Shown in pieces: positions 24,099 through 25,717 of a DNA stretch of 25,717 nucleotides. Position 1 is the stretch's first letter. Each line of letters starts with the position of its first letter. This DNA is from Saprospiraceae bacterium (GTDB lineage Bacteria > Bacteroidota > Bacteroidia > Chitinophagales > Saprospiraceae). The stretch covers positions 1 to 25,717 of the forward strand of contig JALZVB010000081.1 in assembly GCA_023300835.1 (NCBI GenBank). Reading direction: 5' to 3'. The position numbers and the translations under genes were made by a program. A model generated the notes under the pieces. That model was given only the letters and a program-made list of their open reading frames with translations, made no database searches and was not told the DNA's origin.

Positions 24099-24983
24099 CT
24101 AAAAGACAAATTTTTTCAATGCCAACCACCTAAATCGAATGACATATTTTCCCTTAAGGTATTGTCCTTTTAAAGTATAGAAAGCAGCTATTGCTATAGA
24201 TGCAAAGTATTTGAAAACGAACTCAACCAACTTGAATGGATAAGCCCATTTCTTTTTACCAAGTATTCTCAGTTTTTCCTCCGAGCCCAATAAACCACTT
24301 AATTTATCAAAATTCTTATCTGTTAATCTTTCCGCATCTATATGATGATGAACCATGAGCTGTGGTAAATAATAAACCTCTTTAGAAAAACGGAGTACCT
24401 CATAATATATATACTTGTCATCAGCTCTCCACTTCAAGTCATTATTAAAACCATCTGTCTTCTGTAGAATACTTTTCCTATAGGTCATGCTACAACCAGC
24501 AGGATATTTTTTTCCTTTACACCTAAACCTTTTGTCTCCAAAATCTATAGCCGTAACCATCATCCTCAAAAAAGGAGAATACCAGTCTGGTTCCATTGTC
24601 TCATATATGGGAATAACCTTTCCACCTACTCCTGCTAAAGTCGATTCACTTACAAATGCCTTCTGTAGCTCTTCCAAATAATTAGGCGTCGCCATTCCAT
24701 CATCATCTATGTAACTGACAATTTCATATTGTGCTTCAGCAAGCCCTCTGTTTCTTGCATAGCTTAAACCTTGTTGCCCCTCAAATATCATTTTTATATC
24801 ATAGTCCTTGTTATTGTCTATAAATGTGTTTACCAGAGCTTCCGTATTATCTGAACTATTGTTATTGATTACAACAATTTCAAACTCTGAAGCATGCAAC
24901 GATTGTGACACAAGGTGTTCCAGTGAACTCGTGATAAACTTAGCTCTATTGTAAGTACATATTATGACGGATATACGAGACAT
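24099..24983 (-). CDS. family 2 glycosyltransferase
   Basis: The 294-residue protein opens MSRISVIICTYNRAKFITSSL, the GT2 nucleotide-binding start. VVINNNSSDNTEAL follows, and the metal/nucleotide DxD region is YIDDDG (Asp93-95). AGVGGKVIPIYE, KKYPAGCSMTYRKSIL and a WRADDKYIYYEV segment with an acidic pair near the presumed catalytic site come later. A hydrophobic stretch near the C-terminus (LVEFVFKYFASIAIAAFY) probably touches the inner membrane. It should transfer a sugar from a nucleotide donor during surface polysaccharide or protein glycan synthesis; donor and acceptor are unknown. Its ATG overlaps the stop codon of the upstream gene by one base (TAATG), suggesting translational coupling, and gldD follows on the same strand. 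Confidence 0.92.
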   Translation of the reverse strand: MSRISVIICTYNRAKFITSSLEHLVSQSLHASEFEIVVINNNSSDNTEALVNTFIDNNKDYDIKMIFEGQQGLSYARNRGLAEAQYEIVSYIDDDGMATPNYLEELQKAFVSESTLAGVGGKVIPIYETMEPDWYSPFLRMMVTAIDFGDKRFRCKGKKYPAGCSMTYRKSILQKTDGFNNDLKWRADDKYIYYEVLRFSKEVYYLPQLMVHHHIDAERLTDKNFDKLSGLLGSEEKLRILGKKKWAYPFKLVEFVFKYFASIAIAAFYTLKGQYLKGKYVIRFRWLALKKFVF

Positions 24984-25717
24984 TAAGAAAAATGTTTTAT
25001 GATAGGTTCTCTTTCAAATGCATCAATAAAAGAGTCTTGCGTTAAATTTATGACTTTACAAGACTTATCAATGGCATACCTATTTAATAAATGATAACTT
25101 TTAAACGAATAGTAGAATTTCTCTAGTACTTCGTGTAAGTGCCTGTTTCCTTTACCCTCGTTCTTATGCATTTGTTTAGGCGTCGATGTATTCTCATCAT
25201 AGAAATGCTTTTGGTTAATAAGCACTTCGTTTTTATCCCCAATACTTATTTGTGGTAACCAAGAGTGATCTGCTCCTAATAAGTATATGTTTCTAAATCC
25301 ACTGTTTATGACCTGTAGAATAGACGGAATCAACACATTATGTGGCCGAGGACTTCCAAGTCCTCTAGAAAGAAAAAACCTAGAGACTGGATAAAAACCT
25401 TCTATAGGTGTTGTGTTATAATACCTAAGGGATATGTTTTTGTTTTCTTCTACCTTATTGACAAAAGTTCTGTTTTTCTTAGCCGAAACAGGTAAGAAAA
25501 ATGTCAACGGCCAAGTTGTTTTATCTATTAGAGATTGTATAATCTTAGCTCTCACTGATACGTTATAATCTACAGCCGTGTCATTATAGAATCCTGGCGA
25601 ACATATAATAAAGTACGCTGGCTTCAATGTTTGAAACGCATCCGTCATTGGGAATCCGTTTACACAAAGCAAGGTTTTCTGCTCTAGTTGCGTTTGATAA
25701 GCCTTGTAGTCTTTTTT
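24983..25717 (-). CDS. MptE/DUF115-like Rossmann protein, possible glycan enzyme (5' end outside window)
   Basis: The frame is open to the right edge, so the N-terminus is missing; the visible part is 244 residues, continuing upstream through KDYKAYQTQLEQKTLLCVNG. VNGFPMTDAFQTLKPAYFIICSPGFY and, later, VINSGFRNIYLLGADHSWLPQ resemble the strand-loop motifs of DUF115/MptE-like proteins and of family 42 sialyltransferases, which share a fold. The former occur in surface-glycan clusters. The C-terminal INLTQDSFIDAFEREP also fits that pattern. No signal peptide can be judged because the start is absent. Overlap with the glycosyltransferase start and same-strand order place it in a glycan unit. I give the family with moderate certainty and no substrate. 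Confidence 0.5.
   Translation of the reverse strand, partial: KKDYKAYQTQLEQKTLLCVNGFPMTDAFQTLKPAYFIICSPGFYNDTAVDYNVSVRAKIIQSLIDKTTWPLTFFLPVSAKKNRTFVNKVEENKNISLRYYNTTPIEGFYPVSRFFLSRGLGSPRPHNVLIPSILQVINSGFRNIYLLGADHSWLPQISIGDKNEVLINQKHFYDENTSTPKQMHKNEGKGNRHLHEVLEKFYYSFKSYHLLNRYAIDKSCKVINLTQDSFIDAFEREPIIKHFS

Noticed and set aside
1..25717. Mobile element, prophage or CRISPR-Cas locus
   Set aside because: No transposase, integrase, phage or Cas proteins, no regularly spaced repeats, and no abrupt change in composition were seen.

Overview
This AT-rich window is a chromosomal piece of a Bacteroidota bacterium. The evidence is a GldD lipoprotein (gliding/type IX secretion), a Kelch protein with a type IX secretion C-terminal sorting domain, many short lipoprotein signals, an ASPIC/UnbV-VCBS lipoprotein, a LytS-type two-component propeller kinase, and several TAnnTTTG promoter elements of the Bacteroidota type. 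I see no insertion sequence, phage gene, tRNA, rRNA or CRISPR array. I did not recognise a new multigene defence or biosynthetic system; the less ordinary signals are regulatory DNA and candidate RNA structures between genes.

Layout. 1-4348 (minus): a DUF819 membrane transporter-like gene followed 14 bp later by a large propeller sensor kinase that runs off the left edge. 4444-7730: a divergent pair, an Asp-box beta-propeller lipoprotein (minus) and a Kelch/T9SS protein (plus), the latter followed by an SRPBCC protein. 7836-9933 (plus): a TfoX N-terminal-domain protein and a DUF6056-like membrane protein. 9936-12018 (minus): a BlaI-type repressor and M56 BlaR1-like peptidase pair, headed by a promoter whose spacer is filled by one of two near-identical palindromic operators. 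12128-15433 (minus): a 1101-residue VCBS/ASPIC lipoprotein with its own clear promoter. 15758-16417 (plus): an unrecognised secreted coiled-coil protein with a strong terminator.

16701-21836 (plus) is a housekeeping stretch: replicative helicase DnaB, an RsuA/RluB-type pseudouridine synthase, a small hypothetical protein, two tandem cyclophilin lipoproteins (the second with a PKD-like domain) separated by a long inverted repeat, and a polyphosphate-glucokinase-like ROK kinase. 22080-23033 (minus) is a 2-oxoglutarate/Fe(II) oxygenase. 23034-23462 has no protein gene of normal size but carries, on the plus strand, a promoter-like element, hairpins and a rho-independent terminator, so it probably encodes a small RNA. 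23463-25717 (minus) is an apparent operon: an MptE/DUF115-like protein (5' end outside the window), a family 2 glycosyltransferase, and gldD.

How the parts connect: the BlaI/M56 pair looks autoregulated. The T9SS cargo Kelch protein and GldD both point to a working type IX system. The kinase and DUF819 gene are probably one transcript, and the kinase partner regulator should lie just beyond the left edge. All family names come from recognising residues in the translations; no database search was run.
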